A stretch of 64,000 bases of DNA from Bacteroides ndongoniae (lineage in GTDB: Bacteria; Bacteroidota; Bacteroidia; Bacteroidales; Bacteroidaceae): positions 568,978 to 632,977 of the forward strand of contig NZ_FNVV01000012.1 in NCBI RefSeq assembly GCF_900108345.1. Direction: 5' to 3'. The translations under genes were made by a program, and so were the position numbers. The notes below the pieces were generated by a model. The model had not been told where the DNA came from. It made no database searches and saw only the letters and a program-made list of their open reading frames with translations. Of this stretch, positions 1-9,148 are shown piece after piece; position 1 is the stretch's first letter; each line of letters opens with the position of its first letter.

Positions 1-60
1 CATTGCCGAAACCGAGAATAGGCAGGCGAGCGCTAATACGGAAATATATTTCTTTTTCAT
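1..60 (-). CDS. Start of an exported protein (partial, runs off the window)
   Basis: The last 60 bases of this gene's 5' end are present. They encode a start codon followed by three lysines and a hydrophobic run, MKKKYISVLALACLFSVSAM, which is a classic signal-peptide beginning. It starts 31 bp downstream of the susD stop on the same strand, so it is very probably the next gene of the same operon. In such loci this position usually holds a surface glycan-binding lipoprotein or another secreted component, but nothing in the visible residues shows which. The rest of the gene lies outside the window. Confidence 0.7.
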   Translation of the reverse strand, partial: MKKKYISVLALACLFSVSAM

Positions 61-91
61 GCTTGCTAAATTCTTTAGTTAAATCCTTTCC

Positions 92-1912
92 TTATTCCCA
101 GCCGGGGTTTTGTACCAAGCCGTATTTCTTGTTAATTTCATCCAAAGGAATAGGGCACAGATAGTATTTATCATCCCAATTGTCAATCCATAAATGTTGA
201 TTGGGTGATTCCTCTTTAAATTCATATCTGAAGTTTACGTAGTTGCCATTTACCTTTTCTCCTTCCGGATAAGTACGCAAACGGACAATCTTACGAGCTT
301 TCAGGTAATCGCTGTGTTTCCAGCGGTTGATGTCATAATAGCGAACCTCTTCCCAACCGAATTCCAAAGCACGTTCGCGAAGGATAGCCTCGCGCAAGGC
401 TACACCCGGAGCAGCAGTCTCTTTGGTAACGTGAGGCATCTGTACACGGTCGCGGAGCAGATTTATATAATCGTAAGCATCGCGTCCGAATTCGTCTTTC
501 TGTTCTGCTTTTCCCAGTTCGTTCATGGCTTCAGCAATGTTCAGATAGATTTCCGGCAAGCGGAGCAGACAGCAATTGTAGAACTTGTTCTGCAATTCGT
601 TCAGGTGATCCTGATAGTATTTGCGTATACCTATACCAAAATATCCTAAACCTGCCCAACGCCAGTTCTGGCCACCACCCATGTCTTGGGGTTGTTCACG
701 ACCTCCCTTGTAGATTTCTGCCTTGCGTCCCCAAAACTTGTCACCTGTTACGATGAGAGTCTCATACAAACGAGGGTCGCGGGTCATCTCAAAATCTTCT
801 GTAAAGAACGGATGAGCGCGGTGTTCGGGGTTATCCCAGCTGAAATCGCTACCATCTTTCATGGGGAACATGTCACAATACCACATGGTTGGGTCACCTG
901 TTCCATAACGGGTCTGAGTTACGTTATAGGAGTTCAAATCCCATTTAATATAACGGTGACTACTGATTAAGGTTTCGTGATTGTAACGGTCAAAATAACC
1001 GGAGCAGAAGCTTTTACGCGGATCACCGTTGTCTACCAGTTTATATACATTGTTGTTTTTAGCATTCTCACGTAAGAAAGCCAGTCCAGCTTCCAAAGCA
1101 TCTTGCCAACGGCTTTGTTGATAATCACCCCACCATGTGTAGTGATTCTGTGATGCTTCGCCATCTTTGAAAGGTTGGTCACTGTTAAAAAGCGGACTTG
1201 CAGCAAAAGTTAAGAAACGCGATTTTAGAGCCAAAGCACCGGCTTTTGTCATACGGCCGTCGTCGTTGGCTTCTACGTCCCAAGGTAATTTCTTGGCAGC
1301 GTCGTCAATCAGGGTGCTGATTTTTTCTACCGCTTCAGCAATGGTCATACGGGTCATTTTCATATCATCCGAAGGCTTATAGGCATGGTCAATCCATGGC
1401 ATACCACCATAGTTACGGAAAATGTCCACGTTGTGGTAAGCTATAATCATTTCTGCTTCTCCTTTGCGACGGGTCTTTTCTTCTTCAGTCATGTCTGGAA
1501 CGCGGTCTACATTCTCCAAGAAAATATGGGCTTGGCGGATTCCATATATAGCCGAAAATTTACCATCGGCCCGGCCATAATCCATTCGGTAAGCGGCACC
1601 GCTATAATTTGACGCGGTCACTTGTCCTTTATGATATTCAGTACCTCCACTTTTTCGACATGTACCCAAATCTGTGATACTTTCCAAGGATCCCCATGAA
1701 AGACGTCCATTGATAGGGGTATGGTCGGGTAGAGAGTGATATACCTGTGCTAATTGCTGTTCGGCATAGATTTTATTTCCGAATACGGAATCTATATTCA
1801 TCTCGTCACTCAACGGTTTTTCCAGAAAAGCGTTTCCGAACTTGATATCGTCGCATCCCGCTCCCACGCACAGCAGTGAAGCCAAAGCGAGACCTTTTAT
1901 TATATGTTTCAT
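92..1912 (-). CDS. SusD/RagB-family outer-membrane glycan-binding lipoprotein
   Basis: This 606-residue protein is the lipoprotein lid of a SusCD importer. It begins with a lipoprotein signal ending in VGAGC, with the lipidated cysteine near residue 20. The body is SusD-like: an N-terminal helical region, the stretch KTRRKGEAEMIIAYHNVDI typical of the first TPR helices, and a late segment LREAILRERALEFGWEE that matches the conserved SusD C-terminal region. It lies 12 bp after susC on the same strand, the usual order and spacing. By family role it sits on the cell surface, binds oligosaccharide and closes over the SusC barrel. The neighbouring lyases and sulfatases suggest a sulfated glycosaminoglycan ligand; that is inference. 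Confidence 0.95.
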   Translation of the reverse strand: MKHIIKGLALASLLCVGAGCDDIKFGNAFLEKPLSDEMNIDSVFGNKIYAEQQLAQVYHSLPDHTPINGRLSWGSLESITDLGTCRKSGGTEYHKGQVTASNYSGAAYRMDYGRADGKFSAIYGIRQAHIFLENVDRVPDMTEEEKTRRKGEAEMIIAYHNVDIFRNYGGMPWIDHAYKPSDDMKMTRMTIAEAVEKISTLIDDAAKKLPWDVEANDDGRMTKAGALALKSRFLTFAASPLFNSDQPFKDGEASQNHYTWWGDYQQSRWQDALEAGLAFLRENAKNNNVYKLVDNGDPRKSFCSGYFDRYNHETLISSHRYIKWDLNSYNVTQTRYGTGDPTMWYCDMFPMKDGSDFSWDNPEHRAHPFFTEDFEMTRDPRLYETLIVTGDKFWGRKAEIYKGGREQPQDMGGGQNWRWAGLGYFGIGIRKYYQDHLNELQNKFYNCCLLRLPEIYLNIAEAMNELGKAEQKDEFGRDAYDYINLLRDRVQMPHVTKETAAPGVALREAILRERALEFGWEEVRYYDINRWKHSDYLKARKIVRLRTYPEGEKVNGNYVNFRYEFKEESPNQHLWIDNWDDKYYLCPIPLDEINKKYGLVQNPGWE

Positions 1913-1924
1913 ATTCTACAAGGT

Positions 1925-4900
1925 TTAGAAAGTGATGTTTACACCTAAGTTATAAATACGGGTTACCGGATACTTGGTGTTTTGCCAACCAATCACAAAT
2001 TCCGGGTCCATCAGGTCGAACGGACTGAAGCAAAGGAGGTTGTAACCTGTTAGTTTCACACCTAACTGAGAAATACCCAGCTTCTTTAGTGCGGGGCGAT
2101 CATTAAAGTTGTAACCTATAGAAACGTCTTTCAGCTTGATGTATGAGCCGTCAACAATCCACATATCTGAGTTGTATGAATTGTAATTAGAGCTTGTTCT
2201 TGAGAAACGTGGATATTTTGCAGTAGCGGCTGTTTCCGGTGTCCAACGCCCGTCTACTTGGAATTGCATCAAACCGCGGCTTTCGCCAGAGAAGGGTCTG
2301 CGGAAAGCATCTATTAATGAAATAGAGCGTTCAGCAGTTCCTGTCCAGTTCATAGCAAAGAAGAAGCCTTTATAGTCGGCGCTCAGATTTAAACCGAATG
2401 TGTAGTTTGGGCGTGTCGGGTAACCTACCTGACATTGGTCATCGGGGTCAATGACACCATCTCCATTTAAATCTTTGTACATGATGTCGCCCGGATAGAC
2501 TGGAACTTGTGGTTTTGCTAGTCCTTCTTTCAGTTCACCGTCCTTTCCGTTTACGAAGTCATCGAATCCATAAAAGCGTTCTACTACGTAGCCAAATTGT
2601 GCACCTACTTCACGGCCGGTACGCCACAAATAAGGTTCGTTCGGTTCTACTTCATCCTGGAAGACAATCTTATTCTTGGCATACGACATGTTGGCATTGA
2701 TGTTGTAGTGGAAGTCATTGCCGATACGGTCATCCCATGTTACTTCCAATTCATAACCTTGGTTCTTTACTTTACCCATGTTGACTACAGGCAACAGACT
2801 GGAGCTAAGGGCTGTCAGTGAAGGAATGGTCTTACGAGAGATCAAGATGTCTTTACGATCTTCACGGAAATATTCGGCTGTTACTTTCAGACGGTTATCC
2901 AAGAAGTTCATGTCCACACCATAGTTCTGTTTCAAAGCAGTTTCCCATGTTACGTCCTTATTGCCCAGACGTTGCTCAACGGAACCTTTCCACCAAGAGT
3001 TGTTTTCGTAACCGAAGTTGTATCCCCATTGCTCTTCTTTCCAGCTACCGCCTTCGTTGTATTGCAAATTCACTTTATAGCTGTCGGGTAAGTACAGGTA
3101 ACGGTTACTGCTCATGTTGTCGTTACCTACCAGACCCATACTACCACGTACTTTCAAGAAGTCGAATACTTGTTGGTTCTTCATAAAAGGCTCTTCTGTG
3201 ACAACCCATCCCAAAGATATAGCGGGGAAAGTACCGAATCGTTTGTCCGGAGCAAAGTTCTCAGAACCATTGTAACCAATGTTGAACTCGGCCAAATAGC
3301 GTGATTTGTAATCGTATGTAACACGACCTACCAAACCGACATAGGCTGTAGGCAGGTAAGGTAATTGTGACGGATAGTATTTCTTACTTTGGTTGTACAG
3401 CAACAGGGCACTGACATTGTGTGAACCGAATTTGCGTGCATAACGGATGCTGGCTTCCATATACCAGTCACGACTACGGCCGGTACTTTCGCTATAACCA
3501 GGCTTGGAGTTAGCTCCGCTGATGCGATATACTACGTTGTCGTTGAAGTTTGGGTCACCAGGAAGCAAACCAGAACCGTTCACTTCTCCTTCGTAATAGG
3601 GGGTCCAGATTTCGATCTGACTGGAACTTCTTGTTCGATTCTTTGTGAAGGTATATCCTGTATTGTAGGCTGCTTTCACTTCCACTGACAGACCTTTAGT
3701 TAACATATCTAATTTTTGTACTAGGTGCATGTCTAGATTCATGGTATTATTAAGAACTGTGCTGCCCCCCTTACCATAAATATTTGTAAATGGATCTACC
3801 ATTATTATTTTTTCAAAACGTGGCGCTGTAACCATCGGTTTGCCATCTACCAATCCTGGGCTAGCAAAGGGCTGTGCAAGTCCTAAGTTTTCCCAGAAGC
3901 GGGAATCTGCAGGCTGTTGACGGTCGCCTACTACACCACCGATACCTAATTTCAGAGTAGTGGATTTACTGATTTCGTAATCCAGGTTAGTACGGTAGTT
4001 GTAACGGCTGTATTTATAACCGTAACCTTGGCCAAAGTCTTTCATCAAACCGTCCTGATAGAGGTAACCTACAGAGATAAAGTAACGCATGCGTTCTGTC
4101 CCTCCGGAGATGTTTAAGTTGTGCTGCGTTTGTACAGCTGCATCTTTTACCATGTAGTCGTACCAGTCCATGTCCGGATAAAGGAGGGGTTGATCTCCAA
4201 GACGGAAACGTTCCAAAGCATAAGCATCAAAGACGTCTTTTGTAGCACCGGCATTACGTTCAAATTCGTTATACATAGTCGCGTAGGTGTAAGAGTCAGC
4301 ATAATCTACCCAATTGGATATTTGTTGAACACCTACAGAAGAACTGAGAGAAATCTTAGTTTTACCTTCAACGCCACGGCGGGTTGTTACCAAGATAACA
4401 CCGTTAGCACCACGTACACCGAATACAGCAGTAGCAGAAGCATCCTTCAATACAGAGATACTTTCGATTTCGTTCGGGTCCATCTGGAAGAAGGAACGTT
4501 CTACACCGTCCACCAGGATCAGCGGAGACGCACCACTTTCAGTCAATGAACCGACACCACGAACGAAGATCTTCGGATCTTCAGCACCTGGCTGTCCGGA
4601 ACCTTGTACAGAAGACAAACCGGTGATTTTACCGGCAAGTGAGTTAGCAACACTGGCATTAGGCGAAACCAACAGTTCGTCAGTCTTTACTGAAGAAATG
4701 GCACCGGTCAGTGTCTCTTTCTTCTGCACGCCGTAGGCTACGACTGTTACTTCGGCCAACTCGTTGAATTGTTCTTGCAATACAACTTTTACTTGTTTTT
4801 TCCCATTCAGGGGAATCTCCTGGGTTTCGTAACCGATAAACGAAACTACCAGAATTGCGTTTTTCACGTCGGGCACAGAGAGGCGGAAGTTTCCATCTAT

Positions 4901-5080
4901 ATCCGTGATGGCTCCTCCACCCGCGTTCTTCACTTGAACCGTTGCCCCGATTACAGGCTCGTTTGATGCGTCTTTCACTTCACCCGTTACCACAGCTTGC
5001 TGTGCGAACGAAATCAGGAAAGAACACATCATAAACATCAACGCCCAAAGGCGTTTGCTGTTTTGTTTTAGTTCATTCAT
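1925..5080 (-). CDS. SusC/RagA-family TonB-dependent glycan transporter
   Basis: This is a 1,051-residue outer-membrane transporter. The start is taken at the ATG giving MNELKQNSKRLWALMFMMCS, because it is followed by a good signal peptide ending at SFAQ; a longer reading frame upstream adds 30 residues that hide this signal. After it come a carboxypeptidase-regulatory-like domain (about residues 28-105, GEVKDASNEPVIGATV), a TonB-box/linker region, a plug domain with the SusC signature LKDASATAVFGVRGANGVI, and a long beta-barrel ending in NLGVNITF with a terminal phenylalanine. It imports oligosaccharides using TonB energy. The 169-bp gap to the upstream PL8 gene leaves room for its own promoter, but I see no strong one. 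Confidence 0.95.
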   Translation of the reverse strand: MNELKQNSKRLWALMFMMCSFLISFAQQAVVTGEVKDASNEPVIGATVQVKNAGGGAITDIDGNFRLSVPDVKNAILVVSFIGYETQEIPLNGKKQVKVVLQEQFNELAEVTVVAYGVQKKETLTGAISSVKTDELLVSPNASVANSLAGKITGLSSVQGSGQPGAEDPKIFVRGVGSLTESGASPLILVDGVERSFFQMDPNEIESISVLKDASATAVFGVRGANGVILVTTRRGVEGKTKISLSSSVGVQQISNWVDYADSYTYATMYNEFERNAGATKDVFDAYALERFRLGDQPLLYPDMDWYDYMVKDAAVQTQHNLNISGGTERMRYFISVGYLYQDGLMKDFGQGYGYKYSRYNYRTNLDYEISKSTTLKLGIGGVVGDRQQPADSRFWENLGLAQPFASPGLVDGKPMVTAPRFEKIIMVDPFTNIYGKGGSTVLNNTMNLDMHLVQKLDMLTKGLSVEVKAAYNTGYTFTKNRTRSSSQIEIWTPYYEGEVNGSGLLPGDPNFNDNVVYRISGANSKPGYSESTGRSRDWYMEASIRYARKFGSHNVSALLLYNQSKKYYPSQLPYLPTAYVGLVGRVTYDYKSRYLAEFNIGYNGSENFAPDKRFGTFPAISLGWVVTEEPFMKNQQVFDFLKVRGSMGLVGNDNMSSNRYLYLPDSYKVNLQYNEGGSWKEEQWGYNFGYENNSWWKGSVEQRLGNKDVTWETALKQNYGVDMNFLDNRLKVTAEYFREDRKDILISRKTIPSLTALSSSLLPVVNMGKVKNQGYELEVTWDDRIGNDFHYNINANMSYAKNKIVFQDEVEPNEPYLWRTGREVGAQFGYVVERFYGFDDFVNGKDGELKEGLAKPQVPVYPGDIMYKDLNGDGVIDPDDQCQVGYPTRPNYTFGLNLSADYKGFFFAMNWTGTAERSISLIDAFRRPFSGESRGLMQFQVDGRWTPETAATAKYPRFSRTSSNYNSYNSDMWIVDGSYIKLKDVSIGYNFNDRPALKKLGISQLGVKLTGYNLLCFSPFDLMDPEFVIGWQNTKYPVTRIYNLGVNITF

Positions 5081-5249
5081 GTTGTTAAAATTAAGATTAG
5101 ATGGTTGAAAAATTGTTTTACGATGCGAAAGTATATCTTCAATCTCATAAAAATGTGTAAAAACGTACAAAACAAGAACCCATTTCGTCCAAAGCTGCTA
5201 TAAAACGTCTGTACAGGCCTTCTGACGCATGTATTCTACCTGTTAGATC

Positions 5250-7571
5250 CTATCGAACATCCAGTTTCAGGTGTACGGAAGTTCCTTCGGAAAGCCATAC
5301 AGTGACGCGGGTTTTACCATCGGTAGGTTCCAAAATGGCCGTTTGATGTGTACCTGTTTTCTGCTTCCATTGTCCGTCGAGCACTAAGGTTGCGCAGGTG
5401 GCACTGGACCGCCAACGGTATGTTTTGTCGGGAACGGGACGAAGGTCGGGACAGCACAAAACAAGGTCGAGTTCTTGTCCGGAAGCGTCGCAACGTTCCA
5501 TCGCCAACAGGGCAGTGTCGGCCGAACGAAGTTTGCCGTAAGTTAGGTTGTCGGATGGGGCAAACAAGGCATAGGCTACAGTACCCGTCGGGCGATGTTG
5601 GAGCACATGCAACGAGTCTTCCTGTGCCAGTATGCGGAACAGGTCTTTATCGATGCGGCGTGCAGTCTGTTTCAGCCCTTCGGCTGTTGTGCCCGGTATT
5701 ACATAAAAGGCATACCGTTTGTTTTGAGGTTTCACGCCATGGTCGATGAAAGCCTTTGCGGCTAATACGTTGCGGAATATGTTTGCTTCCAGACCTTTCA
5801 ACGAGGGAGTAGACTGCATGTTATAGATCACTTCTACAGCTTCGTTTGCGGCAGGCAGATAGTAGCCGGTTCCGGCAGGAGTAAGCAGATAGTGCTTGCG
5901 GTTGGCGGCCAGGCGCAGGGTGTCTCCCTGGGCAGGTTCTGTGCCGTCTACCATAAACGGCAGATCGCCTTTGCCGATGTGTTGGAACAGGTTGGTGGCA
6001 GTCTGCCAGGTGTCGGGGTAATCGCCTACGGCGGAAATACCTGTACCGAGGCTTACCAATATACCGTCGAATGCGAATACAGATTTACAGAAAGTCAGGT
6101 TGGTGGGGGTGTAACGACGGTTTCCCCACGAATCTCCCTGGTCGAAGGCGGCGGCGAACATGCCGCAGTCGCCCCACGAAAGGGCGCCCGAGAAGTTGGT
6201 TGTCAGGGTATACTGGTCGAAGCGGTCGGTGTCATTCCCATTGGGAAGAAGGTCTTTCCATGTAGGATAGTGGACGGTGGTACTGCCGCAAGGCATGTTC
6301 CAGTCCCATCCGGCTGCCAGTTGTGACGGGTCGGAGGGGTAACCCGATCGGGCTAGGTTGCCTTCGTAGACGATTTCCAGGGTACCATGCGACTGATAGC
6401 GTCCGAAACGATTCTGACGGGAGTAAAGCTCACCGCCCCAGAAGCGGGTAGTAGGGCAACGCATGGTTGCCACCCAGTCGCCGTAGCGATAGACTCCAGC
6501 GGGGCTGTAGTTGAACGAGTAGAAGCCGTCGAGATTGCAGACTCCGGCCTCTTTGTACTTGTCGGTCTTGAAGAAGTAGTTGTAGCAGGCGGCAAGTTCG
6601 TGGTCGATGCCTGTCCCCAGAATGTCGCCTCCGATGGCGATGAGTTCGTCGAACAAAGCTTGGGTGAAGCTGACTTGTGTGCCTGTATAAGGATGGCGTC
6701 CGCCCAAAGACGCGGCAAAGTGGCGGTTGTCATCCGATGTAGAGCGGGTTGCCATGAGGTAGGTAGCGACTACGGCCTGAGCCACATGGTTGTATGCTGT
6801 TTCCGTAATGCGGTATGTGGTACCTTTCAGGCGGCCCATGTATTGCACCCATGTGCGGTAGGAGTACATGTAGCCGTTGTAGTGGGTATTGTGGTGGAAG
6901 CCTGTTCCGTCAGGTTTCAGAACATCGCCTCCGCCCGGAACGTATTGTGCGCAGCCTGATAGGAAATGCGAGAAGGCTTTGAGGTCGGCTACTGCTTGCT
7001 GATTGTCGGGATTGTGGATGGCGCATACGAAGAGATGTTGCAATACGTTGTACAGGTAGTCCGAGTTTATCTGTCGTCTCAGCTCGCTGTCTGTCAGGTA
7101 GGTACGGTCAAACTCTATCAGTTCCTTGACTCCCGCAATGAGGCGTGTGCGGCGCAGTGAGTCGCATGCGGGTAGGGCGCTGAGCAGATCGGCGGGTAGT
7201 TGGCGTACGCTGCCATAAGCGCTGTAGACAAGTTTCGGCATCTGTTCGATGACGGAATCTTTGCTTAAATAGTCCAGATAAGCGTCCAGACGCTCCGCAG
7301 CTCCGGATTTACCACTCAGTTTGGCGTATGCCAGTGCGCGCACGGTGGCAGCTATATGAGGGGTTTGTTCCTTGCTGATGGTTGGCAGCGGAGTAAACAG
7401 GTCTTCGCTTAGGGCGGCTTCTACTTCGGCCGCAGTGGCTTTGGGTTGTGCCAGCGGATAGGCCGCACGCAGTTTGTTCAGGTCGTTCAGTTCTGTCGGA
7501 GTAGGGTTTTGTGCTATCGTCTGCCCTACCGACAGTATCAGACTACATAGTAAAATTAACGTTTTCATCAT
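5250..7571 (-). CDS. Polysaccharide lyase family 8, chondroitinase ABC-type
   Basis: This 773-residue secreted enzyme should depolymerise chondroitin or dermatan sulfate by beta-elimination. The start is one of two adjacent ATGs (MMKTLILLCS...), giving a signal peptide ending near IAQ. DGTGFHHNTHYNGY aligns with the catalytic stretch of Proteus chondroitinase ABC, placing the catalytic pair at His227 and Tyr234 with the same seven-residue spacing (His501/Tyr508 there). Further matches are LGGRHPY, RFGRYQSHG and AGWDW, spread through the alpha/alpha-toroid and beta-sandwich regions. It is shorter than chondroitinase ABC (about 1,000 residues): the N-terminal carbohydrate-binding jelly roll is absent and the toroid begins soon after the signal. 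It lies 23 bp after a sulfatase and upstream of susC on the same strand. Confidence 0.9.
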   Translation of the reverse strand: MMKTLILLCSLILSVGQTIAQNPTPTELNDLNKLRAAYPLAQPKATAAEVEAALSEDLFTPLPTISKEQTPHIAATVRALAYAKLSGKSGAAERLDAYLDYLSKDSVIEQMPKLVYSAYGSVRQLPADLLSALPACDSLRRTRLIAGVKELIEFDRTYLTDSELRRQINSDYLYNVLQHLFVCAIHNPDNQQAVADLKAFSHFLSGCAQYVPGGGDVLKPDGTGFHHNTHYNGYMYSYRTWVQYMGRLKGTTYRITETAYNHVAQAVVATYLMATRSTSDDNRHFAASLGGRHPYTGTQVSFTQALFDELIAIGGDILGTGIDHELAACYNYFFKTDKYKEAGVCNLDGFYSFNYSPAGVYRYGDWVATMRCPTTRFWGGELYSRQNRFGRYQSHGTLEIVYEGNLARSGYPSDPSQLAAGWDWNMPCGSTTVHYPTWKDLLPNGNDTDRFDQYTLTTNFSGALSWGDCGMFAAAFDQGDSWGNRRYTPTNLTFCKSVFAFDGILVSLGTGISAVGDYPDTWQTATNLFQHIGKGDLPFMVDGTEPAQGDTLRLAANRKHYLLTPAGTGYYLPAANEAVEVIYNMQSTPSLKGLEANIFRNVLAAKAFIDHGVKPQNKRYAFYVIPGTTAEGLKQTARRIDKDLFRILAQEDSLHVLQHRPTGTVAYALFAPSDNLTYGKLRSADTALLAMERCDASGQELDLVLCCPDLRPVPDKTYRWRSSATCATLVLDGQWKQKTGTHQTAILEPTDGKTRVTVWLSEGTSVHLKLDVR

Positions 7572-7594
7572 ATTGATTTTTAGAGTTTCCTGTT

Positions 7595-8974
7595 TTACTT
7601 GTTTCTTTCTGGGACATAGTGTCCGTTGTATGGCTGTTTCAGTTGATGTATCTCCATCCATTCTTTTAATAGTTGGCGATGTGCTTCGAGTACTTCTGCA
7701 TAACGTTTCTCAATGGCGAGATTACGCATTTCGCCACGGTCGGCATGCATGTCGTAAAGTTGTTCGCGGTAACGTCCTTTATCGTAGAGTACATACTTGT
7801 AGTGTGGAGTCCGGAGTGCCCATCCGCGAGTGCCTCCACCTTTGTCAAAAGTCGTTTCGGTCACTATATAGGGCTGATGAGGCGTCTGGTTGTCGGCCTG
7901 TTCGGCCAGTTGTTTAAATGAAACGCCATGCAGTCCTTTCGGTTCGTCTGTTCCGGCCCATTGGCAAACGGCAGAGAAGAAGTCGGTTCCGTTGTTGACC
8001 AGTTGTTCTGATACTTTTCCGGCATTCTTCTTGGCGGGTAGGGTGACGATGAGGGGTACGTTGATTACCTCTTCGTACAACGCTGACTTCTGATTCCAGC
8101 GGTGTGCTCCCATACCGTCGCCGTGGTCGCTGGTGAAAATAACAACGGTGTTTTCCCATAAGTCTTGTGCGTCCAGTTCATTGATGATTTTACCGATTTC
8201 CGTATCTACCTTTTCGACTAACCGGAAATAACAGGAACGGTAGCGACGCCAATCGTCGGGAGTAAAGTCGGCTGTGGGATAGGCTGAATAATTCATCCGT
8301 TTTTCGTAGCTGATGACGTCGGCATCGTAGGGCTGACGTTCGAAGTTGAGCGGGAGCCCCGGCCATTCGTCTTCCGGCAGGGAGGGTAGATTGCCATGTG
8401 GCAGGTTTTGACTGCGGGCAAATTCGCAGATATTGTGTGGATTGTCAAAGCTGGCCACGAGAAAGAATGGGCGGTTATGCTTTTGTCGCAGAAAGTTTAC
8501 ACAGGCTTCGGCCAGACCGTTGTCGCGGAACGGATGAATGGTGGTAAAACCAAATTCGCCATCGGGCATGGCGGCTGTGTGCACGTGCCACTTGCCAGCA
8601 TAAGCGCAATCGTATCCGGCGGCAGACAAGAGATGCCCCAATGTCCGGTTGTGCAGGGAGTCGGGCAGTGGGACATTGTTTTTGTCCATCCCTATTTCGT
8701 AGGGAGAATATCCGGTGAACATGGCTGCACGGGAGGGACCGCTTAGCGGGGCCGCGCAATAGGCATTGCGGAACAGGACGCCTGCTGCTGCCAGTCGGTC
8801 CATGTTGGGGGTGTGAATATCACTGTTGCCGGCACAACTCATTGCCGTAGCCGATTGCTGGTCGGTAATGATGAAGAGGATATTGGGGCGCTGTTGTGCC
8901 CAGGAGGCCAGTGGGAGGCCGGCCAATATCCATGTGAGTGCCCGTGTCGGACGGATAGATTTAGGTTCGTTCAT
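7595..8974 (-). CDS. Serine-type S1 sulfatase, exported
   Basis: This 459-residue arylsulfatase-superfamily protein removes sulfate esters. It has an N-terminal signal ending near SWAQ, followed at once by RPNILFIITDQQ, the metal-binding start of the S1 fold (Asp38). The activation motif is SGPSR, with Ser78 to be converted to formylglycine by an anaerobic sulfatase-maturating enzyme, and it is followed by the usual MFTGYSP. A second metal/substrate segment, FTSDHGDGMGAH, is present near the middle. It sits between two lyase genes on the same strand, 23 bp before the PL8 gene, so it probably desulfates glycosaminoglycan oligosaccharides. Which position it hydrolyses cannot be told from sequence alone. 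Confidence 0.92.
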   Translation of the reverse strand: MNEPKSIRPTRALTWILAGLPLASWAQQRPNILFIITDQQSATAMSCAGNSDIHTPNMDRLAAAGVLFRNAYCAAPLSGPSRAAMFTGYSPYEIGMDKNNVPLPDSLHNRTLGHLLSAAGYDCAYAGKWHVHTAAMPDGEFGFTTIHPFRDNGLAEACVNFLRQKHNRPFFLVASFDNPHNICEFARSQNLPHGNLPSLPEDEWPGLPLNFERQPYDADVISYEKRMNYSAYPTADFTPDDWRRYRSCYFRLVEKVDTEIGKIINELDAQDLWENTVVIFTSDHGDGMGAHRWNQKSALYEEVINVPLIVTLPAKKNAGKVSEQLVNNGTDFFSAVCQWAGTDEPKGLHGVSFKQLAEQADNQTPHQPYIVTETTFDKGGGTRGWALRTPHYKYVLYDKGRYREQLYDMHADRGEMRNLAIEKRYAEVLEAHRQLLKEWMEIHQLKQPYNGHYVPERNK

Positions 8975-9033
8975 AGGTTCTTGTCTATTATGAAATCTGG
9001 TGTCGAAGTCTTGTGTTTCAGAGGTACTTCTTA

Positions 9034-9121
9034 TGCGTTTCTGGAATGCAAGTGTGGCTCGCGAGCGACACTTGCACGGCTCGCGAGCCGTACAAGTGTT
9101 TCAGATGAGCCGTGCAAGTGT
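9034..9121. repeat. 22-bp periodic palindromic repeat, copy 1
   Basis: Four 22-bp units lie end to end. The units ending at 9055, 9099 and 9121 finish in CAAGTGT, while the unit ending at 9077 carries this core inverted (ACACTTG). The palindromes GCTCGCGAGC (9057-9066) and ACGGCTCGCGAGCCGT (9076-9091) have centres exactly 22 bp apart. Together 9068-9099 form a 32-bp near-perfect palindrome. The array lies 27 bp past the stop codon of the PL8-like gene, in the 174-bp gap before the sulfatase. A second copy at about 23.7 kb shares the core and the trailing ATAAAT segment. There is no coding potential. Confidence 0.85.
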
Positions 9122-9148
9122 CCCAGAAATGGGGTATAAATGCCTCTC

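Noticed and set aside
9034..9121. CRISPR array
   Set aside because: The units are contiguous and similar along their whole 22 bp; there are no unique spacers and no cas genes.
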